Source: Hyaloscypha bicolor E
Lineage: Eukaryota > Ascomycota > Leotiomycetes > Helotiales > Hyaloscyphaceae
DNA: 64,000 nucleotides
Direction of reading: 5' to 3'
Assembly: GCF_002865645.1 (NCBI RefSeq)
Contig: NW_020194560.1
Coordinates: forward strand, 1,054,001-1,118,000
Positions 44,894 to 57,500 of this stretch are shown here, piece after piece. Under the pieces are notes generated by a model. It ran no database searches. It had not been told where the DNA came from and saw nothing but the letters and a program-made list of their open reading frames with translations. The number at the start of each line of letters is the position of its first letter. Positions within the stretch are counted from its first letter, which is position 1. Made by a program: the position numbers and the translations under genes.

Positions 44894-46296
44894 CTAAGGT
44901 ATATAATAAGACATGAGAGCTTTAAATGAAGGATCCTCGAGCAACTGAGTAGCAGTAATTCGGCGCTCTGGTGAGCAAGAAAACCCCCTTTTCATAATAG
45001 ACAGAGCATGCTCTCGCCCATCTCGGCAAATATCAGGTCGAAGGCGGTCAACTTTCCCTTCGAGCGTTTCATATCCTCCCAAGATCTTAGACAGAGGCAT
45101 CGAGCCACTTTGATCGTACCACCAGTCCTTAGCCGCGGTGCCATTACCAAAATGGCCTTTCCAATGCGCTGGAAGGGGTCCCACTATATTGACTATACTG
45201 GAAACCGGGGTAGAGCCCTCACCCCAAATGATTTCGACGCCTAGGTAGATCTTTGCAAAGATACATGTAAAGCTCCACATATCGCTCGCAAAACTCGGGT
45301 TTATACCATGCAGCCTCTCTGGAGCACATAACAAGGGCGGAAGCTGAGCGGTGTTTTCTACCACAGTCCCGGACTTGATCGCAAGGCCAAAGTCGCATAG
45401 GCATACGGGATGTCTAAGCATTTCCCGCGGAAAACTGATTGGTTCTACGAGCTCCCCAGGCCTCCCCTCATCCTCTGCTAAAAGCACCTTTCGTGGTCGG
45501 CTGAGGCGCCGGTATTTTTACGCGGTTGTCCACTCGTCAATGAAATCAATACCCCATAGAGCTGCTCCGCTATTTAGGTCTATACGACTACTTAGTCCCT
45601 ATGTACCAAGGGACGGGTTCAATATGGATTTACCTCGGTGGACAATTCCAGCGTCGTGTAGACTCTTCAGAGACAAAAGCAGCGGCATTGCTGCGGGGAC
45701 CCGAAACTTAGGCGGTAGGTTGAAGCAGGCCGTGTCGAGATTCGGGCCTCGTAGCGGAAACACGAATACTGTATGGTAATCGCCTCTCTGGCCGGGATAG
45801 CGGAAAAAAGCTGGATACGTAACGAGGTTAGATGTATCTCGTACGGTCCGTATAATCTTGTCTTGCATGGCGCGCTTGTGTTCTCCTTGCTGACCGGATA
45901 TCGCTACCTTAAGGTCACGGCCTTGTTCTGTTGGGTGTCGTGGGCCAGCCATACAGTAGAGAAGCCTCCCCAGCCGAGTTTGTGCTCGATACGGTACCTG
46001 CCGTCGAGCACCTCTCCGACGTAAAGAGGGCAGTACAAGCCTTCCCAGTACCGTATGCGAGGTTCAGCATCCGTCTCTACCTCGCACTCATCATCGGAAT
46101 CGATGAAATCGCCGAAGTCGCCACCGTTGGGGATGTTAGGGATAGGTGCAGATGCCATTGGAGTAGCGGCTACGTCAGTTGCTGGATAGATGCCTGCCGA
46201 GCCTGGGGCAATAGCCTCTGCTTTAAATGGTACTATCTTGTCTGTGTTTATGAGCCGAGAAGAGGTATCGTTTCTCAGGGATAGAGAAAGGGTCAT
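44894..46296 (-). pseudogene. SRPK-like serine/threonine protein kinase, recently inactivated
   Basis: Start at 46296 (MTLSLSLRNDTSS), acidic linker FGDFIDSDDECEVE, then YRIEHKLGWGGFSTVWLAHD (Gly loop), a one-base deletion that breaks the frame before KVAISG (beta-3 lysine), and LVFPL-like hinge, LHDAGIVHR. A normal intron (45594-45642 area; GTAAAT..GTATAG) completes HRDLN, the catalytic loop; a TAA then interrupts just after DFIDEWTTA. The C-lobe is open to the stop at 44894 with CDFGLAI (DFG), APE equivalent CAPERLHG, SDMWSFTCIFAKIYLG and an RRITATQLLEDPSF end. Organisation and sequence style match the SRPK-like kinases expanded in many ascomycetes. Only one frameshift and one nonsense codon separate it from a complete kinase of about 450 aa, so inactivation is recent, or the locus is polymorphic. 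Confidence 0.75.
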
Positions 46297-46375
46297 CTGT
46301 CTGTGGTGGGTGACTGATATTGTCTGGATTGGGTTGGGAGAAGAAGAGAGAGAGAGAGGGTAAAAGAGAAGAAGT

Positions 46376-46470
46376 ACTAGCTAAAAGGACTAAAACGCCG
46401 GCCCCTGACAAGTGAAACTAGTCATATGACAGCCAACCCCATGTGACCCCAGCCAGCGCCGTTACAAAGG
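46376..46470 (-). repeat. Kinase-promoter-like repeat, right copy
   Basis: Inverted partner of 42688-42775; lies 80-170 bp upstream of the kinase pseudogene start, where a core promoter and 5' UTR are expected. Confidence 0.65.
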
Positions 46471-46994
46471 GTGTTTCTCGTAGCCATTAGGCTACAGCAA
46501 TTCTATACGGCTAGCTCCTCTGCCTTGACTTTAGATTAAAGTTGCTCGTAAGCACTTATGATAATATTATTTAGCGCGGCCGAACCGTCTGGGCCATAGT
46601 AATGACCCTAGCAGCCTTCTCAAGGTTCTTAAGCGTTCACGTCGCAATCATTGGTGTAGCCGGCCCTCGAGGAGCCGCGACTACAGTCGGTCCGATCCAA
46701 AAGCGACAAAAAAAAAAAAAAACCACCACAATACTAATTGATATAAATCATATTAATTAAAACTATACTATATACTATAGGAATTAATTCTATATTCTCA
46801 AAATTATAATATCTTTATTATTAAGGAAGTTATAATATACGTGATTAAGCGAGCAAATATATTAGCGTTTTATATAGTCGTTTTTTTACTTTGGTTATTA
46901 CGTAACTGCCCCCCTAAGTTAACCGCTCTTCTATAATTATATTAATACCTCAATAGCCACAAACCCAATCAAGTGCTCCTTTTATATACTTCTA

Positions 46995-49420
46995 ATGGCT
47001 ACCTCTATAAGGCTTCAGAAACGCAAGCGAGCTAATTCAACTCTTGATTCAGTTATAGTTCTTACCCTAGCTAAAGAAGCTATAATCTAAGTAACTATTA
47101 ACGAACGGTATGGGAAACCCTCTAATATAGAGAATAATTCTAATAATTCAGATATTAAACCAAGTAATAAAGTAGAACTTAAAGATTCGATACTTTTTTG
47201 GGTTTAGTAAAAGCTTTTTATTAGTAGTAATAAGACGATTATTTTGGAGAAGCCTATATTCGCATAGCGAGAATAAAGACTTATAGAACAGACTAGTAAG
47301 TTTCTTATTTTATTTTCTTATTTTTATATTATAATATAAGTATACTAATATTATTTCTAGCTTCCAGAGGCTCCTATTTCTCCAAAATAATAAAGGAATT
47401 AGTAAAGCTATTAAGAACTTAATAAAGACATATATATAATTAGAGGGCAAAAGATACTCAGGTTATAAAGTAATCTAGTAGGCTTAAGACCCCTATAATT
47501 ATACTACCTCTTAAATAAAAGAAGCTATAATTCGATATTATTAGGAGGCTAATTAATATTCCTAGAAATATATAATTAAGGGAAGAGCAAAGGCTTAAAA
47601 ATAAAGATAATAGAACTAATAAGCTACTTTTGGATGCCCTTATTAGAAATGCTTACGGAGATAACAAAACTCTAGACATATAAATAACTTACCAAGAAGT
47701 CCTTAATAATATAGATATTAAGCTAGCTCAAATCAAAGAGCTATATACTCTATATATAATTACTAATTTATACTTATTCCGGTAATATACCCAATAGCTT
47801 CTAAAGCTAGGGCAATATTAACTTGGAAGGGTTAATATATTACTTCTAGTAGCTTCTAGTAATTATTACTTTAATAATAGAAAGATATTAGCTCGGTAAA
47901 TTAGGGAGCTATTTAATTACTATTAATAGTAGCATGGTATTTTATAGGAAACTAGGGGTAATAAAAGAGCTAGTACCTCTTATCTAGATAATAAAGATAT
48001 TTTTTTAGCTTACTATACTTGGTTAATTAATTAAGAGCTTGGAATAATATTACTAAATAATTTCCTAAATACTATTAATTAGGAGATTTTACCCTAATTA
48101 TTATTAATAATAAAAAAGCCTATTACTCGTAATATAGCTTACTTATAGCTTCCTAGGCTCGGCTTTTATTACTATAAGACTAAGAAAGGGCTTTATATAA
48201 ATAGATATAAATAATCTAATATAATTCAGTATTATTAAAAGATATTTTTACTATTAATAAAGGAGCTTTTATTATATATAGTTTAATATAAGAAGGATAA
48301 AGCTAGTATATGGCATATAATTTAACCTTTATTCCTAATTAGAGTTCAGGTATATATAATATACCTTTAAAATAAGAGTTATTTCTATAGATATAACTAT
48401 AAAAAGAGCCTCTGGCTAGTAAATAGTTAGTAAAAAATACCCGGAAAGAGCAAAAAAAGGCTAATTCGTAATTCTGAATTCATAGGCCCTAAAGAATATA
48501 TTAGGGTCCTAAATAATAAAAATATTTTTATTCCGGATAATCCTGATTTGGATACCTATAAAATTATATATCCAGGCTTAAATAGGGACCCCTAGTAGGA
48601 TATAAAATAGCTACTAGTACAAATTACTAGAATATTTAATATATTTAAATAGAAGCACTCAAACTATATAGCTATTCTAATATTCGATTAGTTCTTTATA
48701 TATACTTTATATAGCAAAAACATACTAAATACCTTTGGTATAAACAAGGTACTAAAAGGGGTTAAAAAGGGTAATATTAAGGCCTATAAAAGGGATATAT
48801 ACTTTCTACCAAAGTATATAATTCCGGGATTATAGGGCACTATTTAAGTCCTTTAGTAACTTAATCCAAATAGAGAAAAAGAGCCTAAGGATATAGAACA
48901 GATTCTTATTAAATAAGGTTATAATATACCTGGCTTAAGATTTAAGTATCTAAAGGATACTAAATATACTATATCTCTTAAATACCCTCCTGCTATTAAA
49001 CAAATATACTATTTAGCTTATATATTATTAAACTACTAAGACTTCTTTAAAAAGAAGTCCCAAGTTAAAGAGCTTATTATAGATCGGAAATATAAGGCTA
49101 TGTTTTTACTAAAGTTCTACTATAAAATCAACCTAATTAAAATATACTAGGGATATAGCAAAACTCGATATTATTAAGTAAAGAAGGCTAGCTTTCCAGA
49201 TACTAAGATTAAGATAATAGAGGTACTTAAATCTTATTTAATTAAGACTATATAAAGATTTTATAACCGTATATTTTACTAGATAAATATATATTAAAAG
49301 GAATTAAGTATTAAACAAACTACTTAGTATATATAGAAGCAAAAATGCTATAAAACAATATCTAAAAAGGTAATAGATAAATAGAATAATATATAAAAGT
49401 AAGAAAAAAAAGGTAGCTAA
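46995..49420 (+). pseudogene. Transposase of copy B, heavily RIP-mutated
   Basis: Starts like copy A (MATSIRLQKRKRANSTLDS) but reaches a stop within about 32 codons. Conserved blocks remain: ILFWV, EFIGPKEYIRVLNN, and FLLKFYYKINLIKIY (49107-49150), in which the catalytic Glu codon of copy A's NPIE has become Lys by G-to-A. Stops from CAA/CAG/TGG mutation are everywhere. Non-functional. Confidence 0.8.
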
Positions 49421-49636
49421 GTAATAAGTAAGATTTATAAATTTAGTTCGGTCAAAAGTTAGCTTAAAACCTATATAATTAGGGCCCTACTATATATATA
49501 ATATATATAATACTAGAAAAAGCTATATTTAGTATTTAGGAAGATTTACTTAAGCTTATAAGGCTTAATTATTATTATTATATTAATAATAAGGCTAGTA
49601 AGATACCGCGATCTCTCCCTAAAGTCCGGAATCACG

Positions 49637-49939
49637 TGTAATGGGCACACGTGATGGCGCATGGACAGGTGTCAGATGTCGTGGATCTAGTTTCCTATTT
49701 TGGGTACAGCTTGCGATCGGAATCGTATGGATCGCATGGGATTTCCTAATTAAGTAAAGGGCTTCGCATGCCTGGCTAAGCACTAGGGAATATATAGGGA
49801 GACGCTCCTAGCTTTGGAAGGGGCATCGATTAGTCTCTTGTTGGAATCAATTCTTGGAATCAGTTACACTTGCAAGCGTCACTCCGCAGCTTACTTACCT
49901 TGACTACTTGTGCATCACCCTGCTATTACGTGCCTCACA
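49637..49939 (+). mobile_element. Solo LTR inserted in transposon copy B
   Basis: 303-bp sequence starting TGTAATGGGCACACGTG and ending GTGCCTCACA (TG...CA), flanked by the 5-bp duplication TCACG (49632-49636 and 49940-49944). Aligning the host element with copy A (7520-7545 region) shows an uninterrupted sequence there, proving an insertion. A TATA-like AATATATAG at 49788-49796 and paired TTGGAATCA words follow LTR promoter/leader style; orientation is therefore a guess. It is clearly less A+T-rich than the host transposon, so it escaped most RIP. No internal retroelement sequence is left: the rest was probably lost by LTR-LTR recombination. Confidence 0.85.
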
Positions 49940-50196
49940 TCACGTAACCTTAGCAAGCAAATATATTAGCGTTTTGTATAAGGAAAAATCAAAAAAGTAA
50001 AAAGGGTTCATATACTTTGAACCTCGATTATTAATAAACCACAAATTATATTAAAAATCTAATTAATAGATATTTTTCGCCTAGTTCTACTCTATAATCG
50101 CATTACTTAGTATTAATTAATTAGGGTTATGGTTAAAAAGTTATTATGGGCATAAAAAAGCGACCGTTTTATTACTTTTGGATTAGACTAACTATA

Positions 50197-51553
50197 GCCC
50201 GAGCTTCCGTATTAGTTTTCTAGCTAATGCTTTCAGGATACTACTTCGCCGCTTAATTAGCTCAAACTTGTACTAGTATTTCTAGCAAGCGCTTACCCCG
50301 TAATAACTAGCTATTTGCCCGCCCAGGCTTAGTATTAGTATTTCTAGTAAGCGGTCTTACTATAATAATTAGCTATTACTCTATATAAGTACTATAAGAA
50401 AGTATTCTTATTATAATAACTAGCTAATTAATTAGCCTAATTTCTATATTAGTATTTCTTCCACATATCTAGCTATTATATAGTTAGTACTAGTACTATA
50501 TTAGTATTTCCTACTATTACTTATATTTGAAAACAGATATAACTAGTATTATAATAGGGATTTAATTATTATATGAATTTCGGACTATATATAAGTAGTA
50601 TATTAAAAAAATAATTAAGGTAATTAATTATATTTAATTAAATCAAGTAAATAATTAATTATAATTTAATTATTAACTTTTTAAAAAAATTTAATTATTA
50701 GAAAGATTATAATTAAATATAATTAAATATTTCTAATTATTATATGAAACCTATATAAAAATTATATAAGTAATAAATTCTCTTCTTTTTCTTTAGATAA
50801 TATATAACTAAAATATAAAGAAAATAAAGATTAATTAATTTCTAAAAAAAAGAGAAAGAAAGTAAGGTAATATATATATGAATTATTTACTCTATATATT
50901 ATATAAATATACTCATGTAACTAGAGAAGTTAAAACCCTGACTATAGTACTTATTTATAAAAATAAATAAAACAAGTAAAGGCAAGATACTAGCTATTAA
51001 ACCTATAATAGTAAGGTAATATCTAAATTAGAATAAAATACGCTTTACTTTTATACTATAATACTTATATTATCTTTATAGTTACGTGTAATAATACGTA
51101 ACCTAGTAATTAATTATATTTAATTAAATTAAGCAAATAATTAATTATAATTTAATTACTATAATTCTGATTTAATTTAATTTAATTACTAGCTAATAAT
51201 TATAATTAATTAAATTATTTAATATACTATATATAGGTATTAGATATATAGGCGGGAGAAAAGAGAATAGTAAGCTAAATAATAGAAGTAATACTTTTAA
51301 TACTTTTATTATAAATAATAAATAATATAAATAGTAAAAATAACGAGCTCTAAAAAGTAATATATTAGTAAGTCTCATTATATAAATAGATAGACGTCTT
51401 ATATAGTCCCTAAACTAGTACTAGTATATATGAAGAATATAATATATAACGGGAGTTACGGGATAAGAGATAAAAAAAACCCTATTATAATATAAGATCT
51501 AGTATATTAGTATTTAATCCTTATACTATATTTATCCTAAATTTAGCCTATTT
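50197..51553. other. A+T-rich repeat wreckage
   Basis: No gene. Between 50270 and 50500 a degenerate tandem repeat with a period near 55-60 bp can be seen (TAGTATTTCTAG... AATAACTAGCTATT, four rough copies). A TTAATTATATTTAATTAAAT-type block of about 60 bp is present twice (50620-50680 and 51105-51160). All is consistent with RIP-mutated old elements. Confidence 0.5.
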
Positions 51554-51723
51554 TATTATACTTGAATTTAATATTAGTATCCTATTATAATATATAAAGA
51601 GGTCTAGTAATATTAAATATTATATATATAGTAAAGAATAATTCATTAAGTTCTCTATTTAAAAACTAGCTAAATAGAGTAAAGCCTTGCTTATTTATAT
51701 ATATATTATCTTATTATATAATA
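51554..51723 (-). repeat. 3' LTR (left), heavily RIP-mutated
   Basis: 51631-51723 aligns without gaps to 60749-60841, and every difference I can see is C-to-T or G-to-A in this copy. The inner half aligns poorly, so the left end is approximate. Confidence 0.65.
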
Positions 51724-53823
51724 TATTTGCCCTAATATACTAATTATAATATTCTTATTATAAAGTTAATATATTTATATATAATCTATAATACTTCTAA
51801 TAGAAAAGCAAATAAAAAGTACTAAGTATATATTATTATACTTTATAAAAGTAGTAGCTATTTAATACTTTCTAGTATTCCAATTAACTACTTCCTAGTA
51901 ATCTTTGGTTTTAGCCGAACTATAGACCTTAATAGTATTTTTATAAGAAATAAGAAAGATATTATTATAGCCTGGGATTATATTATTACTAATAATAGTA
52001 GAGATCTGCTATATTTGGGTATAGAAATAAGGCGGGACCAAAATTAGGAACTAGTATAGGATATATAATTATATATTAGGAATAATTACTTAATATAGGA
52101 AATAGGTACTAAACTTAGAATTACTAACTTATAGTAGGAGAAGATTAGTAATATATGTCTTCTTATATTAAACTATTTACTAAAAAACCGTATATAGTAA
52201 TATAACCGGAAGTCGGGAATATATTAGTATTCGGGAACTAAGAACTATTATTACTAGCTTGGGCTATAGTTATTATTAATCTTATTTCAGGGCTTGTATA
52301 AATAGCTAGAAGTTATAATATTTATTATATAACTAAGAGAATTAGACTAGTATTACGTATTTCCTAGTTATTAGAAATTATAATAATCTCCTTGGGAGTT
52401 TACTATTCCTTTAGTAACTAGGGAATTTCCCTATTAGAAATAAAGTCGAGATAGGATATATTTCCTATTAGGACTAGTATATTACCCTTAATCTTCCTAA
52501 TATAGTTCGCCTTAACTATTTCCTTTAGGTATAATTAGTTTTCTTATTCTTTTTTTTTAATATTCTTTTGGATATATAATAATAAGGATTTGTTATACTT
52601 AATAACTGGGATTTATTAACCGCTGGCTTGGAAATCTACTACTATAGGATCCTATAGAACTTCGGGATTATTTAAAGCTTCGGGATCCTATAGAACTTTA
52701 GGTAGGTCTTTAGGTAATTTCTAAATATAAAGCTTGTTATTATTTAGTACCATAATATAAAGCTCCTAGTAATACTATTTGAGAAGGCAAAGAAATATAC
52801 TAAATACTAAACTTTTCTTATATATACTAGTAAATTCTACTAAGTACTCTTTAAATCCTAATATATACTACTTTATATATATAAGATTAGATTCCGAGAT
52901 AGAAATAATAAAGTAAGAGTAATTATTATATTTATATTTCAGAAAAAGTAGCTATAGTTCCTCGAGATTATTCTCGAAATCCTTTTTAATAATATCTTAT
53001 ATAAGGTAATAGGCAAACTATATAGAATATATTATATTATAAAATATTAATTTACTTTATTATAACTAGAAATATAGTTTATTTGTGAGTCTAACTAATC
53101 TTTATATACTATAGAATAGCTCGGTGTCTATTATAGTTATTTGGGGTACTAATATTTCCGAATTTATAAATATCTTTGGAACTAATATTAGAACGGATTC
53201 GGAATCCAAGCTTATTTTTGGAATCTCGGAATCCGTATTTATTTTTAGAACTAATATTAGACCGGCTTTGGAATATATCTTAGTTATTAGATTAGAAATT
53301 AGAGCTTTTTCTAGAAGAAAAGTTATTAGAATTACAGGTTATATTATTAATACCTTTAAGCTAGTCTTTTATAATTTCTTTAGGTCTAACTAAAGGTTTT
53401 TCTTCAAAGTTCCTAACTCTTATATTAGATTTTTAATAAATATATATATAGCCTATATAAGGTAACTATTATTACTTTCTCTAATATATTTATTAATCTT
53501 ATCTTATCTTGGTAATTTCTTTTTCCTAACTAGGTTATAAACCTTATAATACTAGTATTACTATAAAACCGCTTATTATTTAGGATCTAACTAGAAATAA
53601 AGGGGTTCTTTCTGGGATTCCTTATTAGTTCTTTATAATTTTTATAGTAGGCTTATTCTAGCTAACTAGGAAGCCGGCCTTTTAGTTTAATAAAGTTATA
53701 TAGATATATTAGAAGTCGGGTATAGGATTCTGGACTATCTAAAAATAGAGCCGGAAATTATAGGAAAGAACTCGGATTATTAGGAAACTTATTAGAAAGG
53801 TTAGAATTCTTATTATAGAACTT

Positions 53824-53985
53824 GGGAAGCTTATTAGAAGTACTAGTAATCTTATACGGGAACCTGGGAAATATCTTGAAATTCCTAGTATTCCTATATA
53901 GGAACTTGGGAACCCTATTCGAATTATTAGTATTCTTATATAGGAACTTGGGAAATATATTCGGATTATTAGTATTCCTATTTAG
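53824..53985 (-). repeat. 42-bp tandem repeat in the 3' part of the retroelement
   Basis: Four units (53824-53865, 53866-53907, 53908-53949, 53950-53985 partial), each beginning GGGAA and containing CTATATAGGAACTT. The period is exactly 14 codons; on the minus strand a 14-residue repeat of the PKFLYRNTNNS type can be read, flanked by more of the same frame. A second repetitive patch (GGAACTAATATTAGA) lies at 53135-53280. This suggests a former repetitive ORF downstream of pol. Confidence 0.7.
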
Positions 53986-54544
53986 ATTATTAGTACTTTA
54001 TTATATTACCTTCGGGATTTGCTAGAAGTTATTAGGAACTAGTTTCGGGATCTTTATTATTTTCGAAAAAGAGTCCGGGATTTATTTAGTATTATTATAA
54101 CGGGGATATTTAAGTAATTAGAAGCTTATTATTATTATAGGCGGGAAATAGATATAAAGTAAAATTATAATATATATTAAGTATATTCTAATTAGGCTCG
54201 TTATAGTTTTTAATATTACTTATATTAAAATTATTACTAATTTCTTTCTTAATTATAAATAGCTAGTATTTTTATATATATACCGGGGAAGGTATTTAGT
54301 AACTAGTAAATACTAAATTATATAAAGACTTCTAGAAAAGAAATCTCGAAGGAAGAACTAGTAATATCCCTAGTAATATTATAAGATAATTAAGAATAGA
54401 AATTATTAGAAATATAAGAAATATAATAAAGAGATTATTCTATAAATAAGCTAAGTAAATATTATAAAGATAAATAATAAGGTAATACTAAAATTATTAA
54501 GTAAGTATAAAAAATAATACTAGTAAGTATCTGTGGTTTTGAAA

Positions 54545-57500
54545 AACCGTCTCTAATATTTTAGAGCTAGAAGGGCTAAGAGAAAATTCTCGTAATTATT
54601 AACTAGCTCTTTTATATTTCCTAAAAGCTTGACTAGAAACTATTTATTATATACTAATAAATAGCTCTTATATTATATAAGATATTTAATAGATATCTTA
54701 TTACTATATCTTATAATATATTTATTTATAAGACATTCTAGCTTATAGGACTTCTACTTATTAGTATCTCTTATAATTTCTTTTACTAGTTCTTAGATAT
54801 TTGGCTTAGATTTTCTAAATAGATTCTTTCTTTTAGAAGTTAGCTAGAGATATATAATAGAGATTATATAATAAATCTTCTAAAAAGATAAAAGATTTAG
54901 CTTATATATAAGGCGGCTAATCTTTTTTATAATTATAAAGGATCCTATATATTACTCGAAAAGCTTCGGATTAGGTTTCTTAGATAGGCTATAGCCCTTA
55001 TATAGCTTCAGGTATACTTTATTACCGATTTCCAAGGAAATTAGTTAGTATTTAGTATTATAGCTTTCCTTAATAGTATTTATAGTAAAATTAATTGAGA
55101 CTTGAGTATCTAAGTAATATAGCTTGCAAATAACTAAGGGAAGTTCCTGTTCCTATTCTAGTATAATAAGGCTTAATCTCGTATTAGTCTTTATTCCTAT
55201 AATAACTTTATTAGGGCTATATCCGATTAATATATAAAAGGAATTATTTAAGGTATATTAAAGAAATAGTATACTATTAGACTAGGGAATTTCCGGGTAT
55301 TTATATATATAATAGTAAAAGGTAATCTTAATATACTAGTTTTTGATTTCGGACTACCTATTAGTCTATAGATACCATATAGTTAAATAAAGAAGCTTAG
55401 TACTAAGTAATATAAAAATCTTTTTTTAAACTACTAATATAAATTTGAAATCCCGGTTAGAAATAAACTCTTTTAGAATACCTTAAAATATAAGTAGTAG
55501 TATTCTAACTAGAATAGTAGCCTAATTTTCTATAGTATATATATTATATCCGGGAATAAGTAAGGACTTATAGGAAAACTTATAGGTATTTATTATAAGA
55601 TAATTAAAGGTACTATAGCTATTAATAGACCAGGATATAACTATATTAATTTCTAGTAATACGAGAATAAAATTTATAGTAATTATATAAAATAGATAGG
55701 AAATAGTATAGATAGGCTAAAGTTTATTATTTGATTAGGTATAGAGAATAGTATTTATAAGATAGCTCGGGTAGTATTTAATAAAGTTCTTAATTTTCTT
55801 AGTTAGTCTGGAAATATAGAATAGTTTTAATTCCTGAACTATTTTTAGAATTCCGAAATATTCCGGACTATAGGCTTTCTCAAATATATCTTAGAGAACT
55901 ATATTAGAAATATATAATCTATCTTGGCCCTTTATTATAATATTATATAATAGACTATTTTTAATAAAGAATAGAATTTCTAGCCAAATATATAATTCAG
56001 GAAGCTTACTATTTATATATTCCAGAAATCGGAGAGTTTACTAGAAATATAGATTCTTAGTATATTCGGTTACTAGATATTCTCTAAATTCCTCGATTAT
56101 ATATATTTCCAATATTATATAGATATTATTAAGGGTATTATTCTTAGAGATATCCTTTGGTTTAAAGATATAAAGTCTAAAAAGTATATTAGGAATAATA
56201 TTCGTTTTTCTAGAAATATAGTATATTTCTAGGCTAAACTAGGAAAGGTATTATAATATATAATATAAGTATATATTTACTTAGTATTAGAAGTTATAAG
56301 TATAATTTAATTATATATTTTATAAGTAGTAAAGTAATTAGTAAGAATAATAATTAGATATTTTAATAAGTGAAATATAATATATAGGTAATAATAGATA
56401 TAAATAAGGCAGGTAACTTCTAGCTTCATTAGATAATAATTCTTTTCTATAAGGTTAAGAAACTTATTAAGAAATAAAATAGGCTAAACTATTATAGAAG
56501 AAATCTTTATTAGGTTTTTAGGTATCTTATAATTCTTTTTAAGGTAAAAAAGTATAATTTTAAAACCGTAAGTATTTGAGATATTAATTTTTATATAGGT
56601 AACTTTTTCAGGATTATAATATATTAGGAATCGAGAATCGGAAAGATAACTTCTTACTAACTTAAAGGAGGCTTTCTCTAAATTAGTTAGTTCCCAGGTA
56701 AAATAGGTATAGAACTTCTTTCTCTTAGGTCTAATTTAATTTTACTTGTATTTCTTTACTAATATCTCGGTCTTATACTATTATAAAGGCTCGATTACCT
56801 TTATATAGAAGGAAATATATTATCTGAGAAATCTTATTATTCTAATAAAAGTTTTAAGTTCCTTAAATAAGAATAGGAATATAAGATTCTTAATTACTAA
56901 TATATATTTTTTAGTTATAGATATTCCGAATTCGTTTACTCGGTATTTAAGAAGCTAAACGGAAGGATAGGTTAGAAAGAACTTTATTAGGGAAAGGAAA
57001 AAACCTATTTTAGTAAATAGGGAAAAGATTTATTAAAAGTAGTAAATATATTAGTTAGTAGTCTTAGAAAAAATAATTATATTATTAATAAATATATAAG
57101 CGAAATCTCTATATAGGTATAGCTTTTTATTTATAAATTATTAAATATATACCAGGGAATTCTTAAATCCTATTAATATAATCTTAGACTATTTTTGGCT
57201 ATAGTAGCTAATAATAGTAAAGTATTTCCTATATTTGGGCTTAACTAGAAATTAGTAAAAGAAAGTAGAACTATTAATATACGAGATATATTATATATTT
57301 TATAGAGCTTTAATAACTTCTAATTAAAGCAGTATTAGATAAGTATTAGAAATAGCCTATTTATTTAATAGTCTGAGATTAATTACTAGATATATTTTAT
57401 ATTTCCCCTTTATAATCTTTTAGATTATAAATACTATATAACCGAATAGTATCGGGAACTTTACCTAATTTATTAGGTTCTTTATATATAGACTATTAAA

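Larger units (their letters stand above)
46684..50194 (+). mobile_element. Copy B: Tc1/mariner-superfamily transposon, RIP-degraded, with nested solo LTR
   Basis: Same element as 7274-10459 but in opposite orientation. Left end CAGTCGGTCCGATCC at 46684 flanked by TA (46682-46683); right end GGATTAGACTAACTA ending 50194, the RIP-mutated version of GGATCGGACCGACTG, flanked by TA (50195-50196). Its interior is more heavily mutated than copy A. It is 3,511 bp long; the extra length is the 303-bp LTR at 49637-49939 plus its 5-bp duplication. An A(15) run follows the left TIR. Confidence 0.85.

Noticed and set aside
51193..51378. 61-aa Ile/Leu/Tyr-rich minus-strand ORF
   Set aside because: Typical by-product of A+T-saturated sequence; no start context or homology.
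53124..53393. 89-aa plus-strand ORF in the RIP block
   Set aside because: Lies in the retroelement's repetitive 3' part; RIP removes G/C and leaves chance open frames. The original coding strand is minus.
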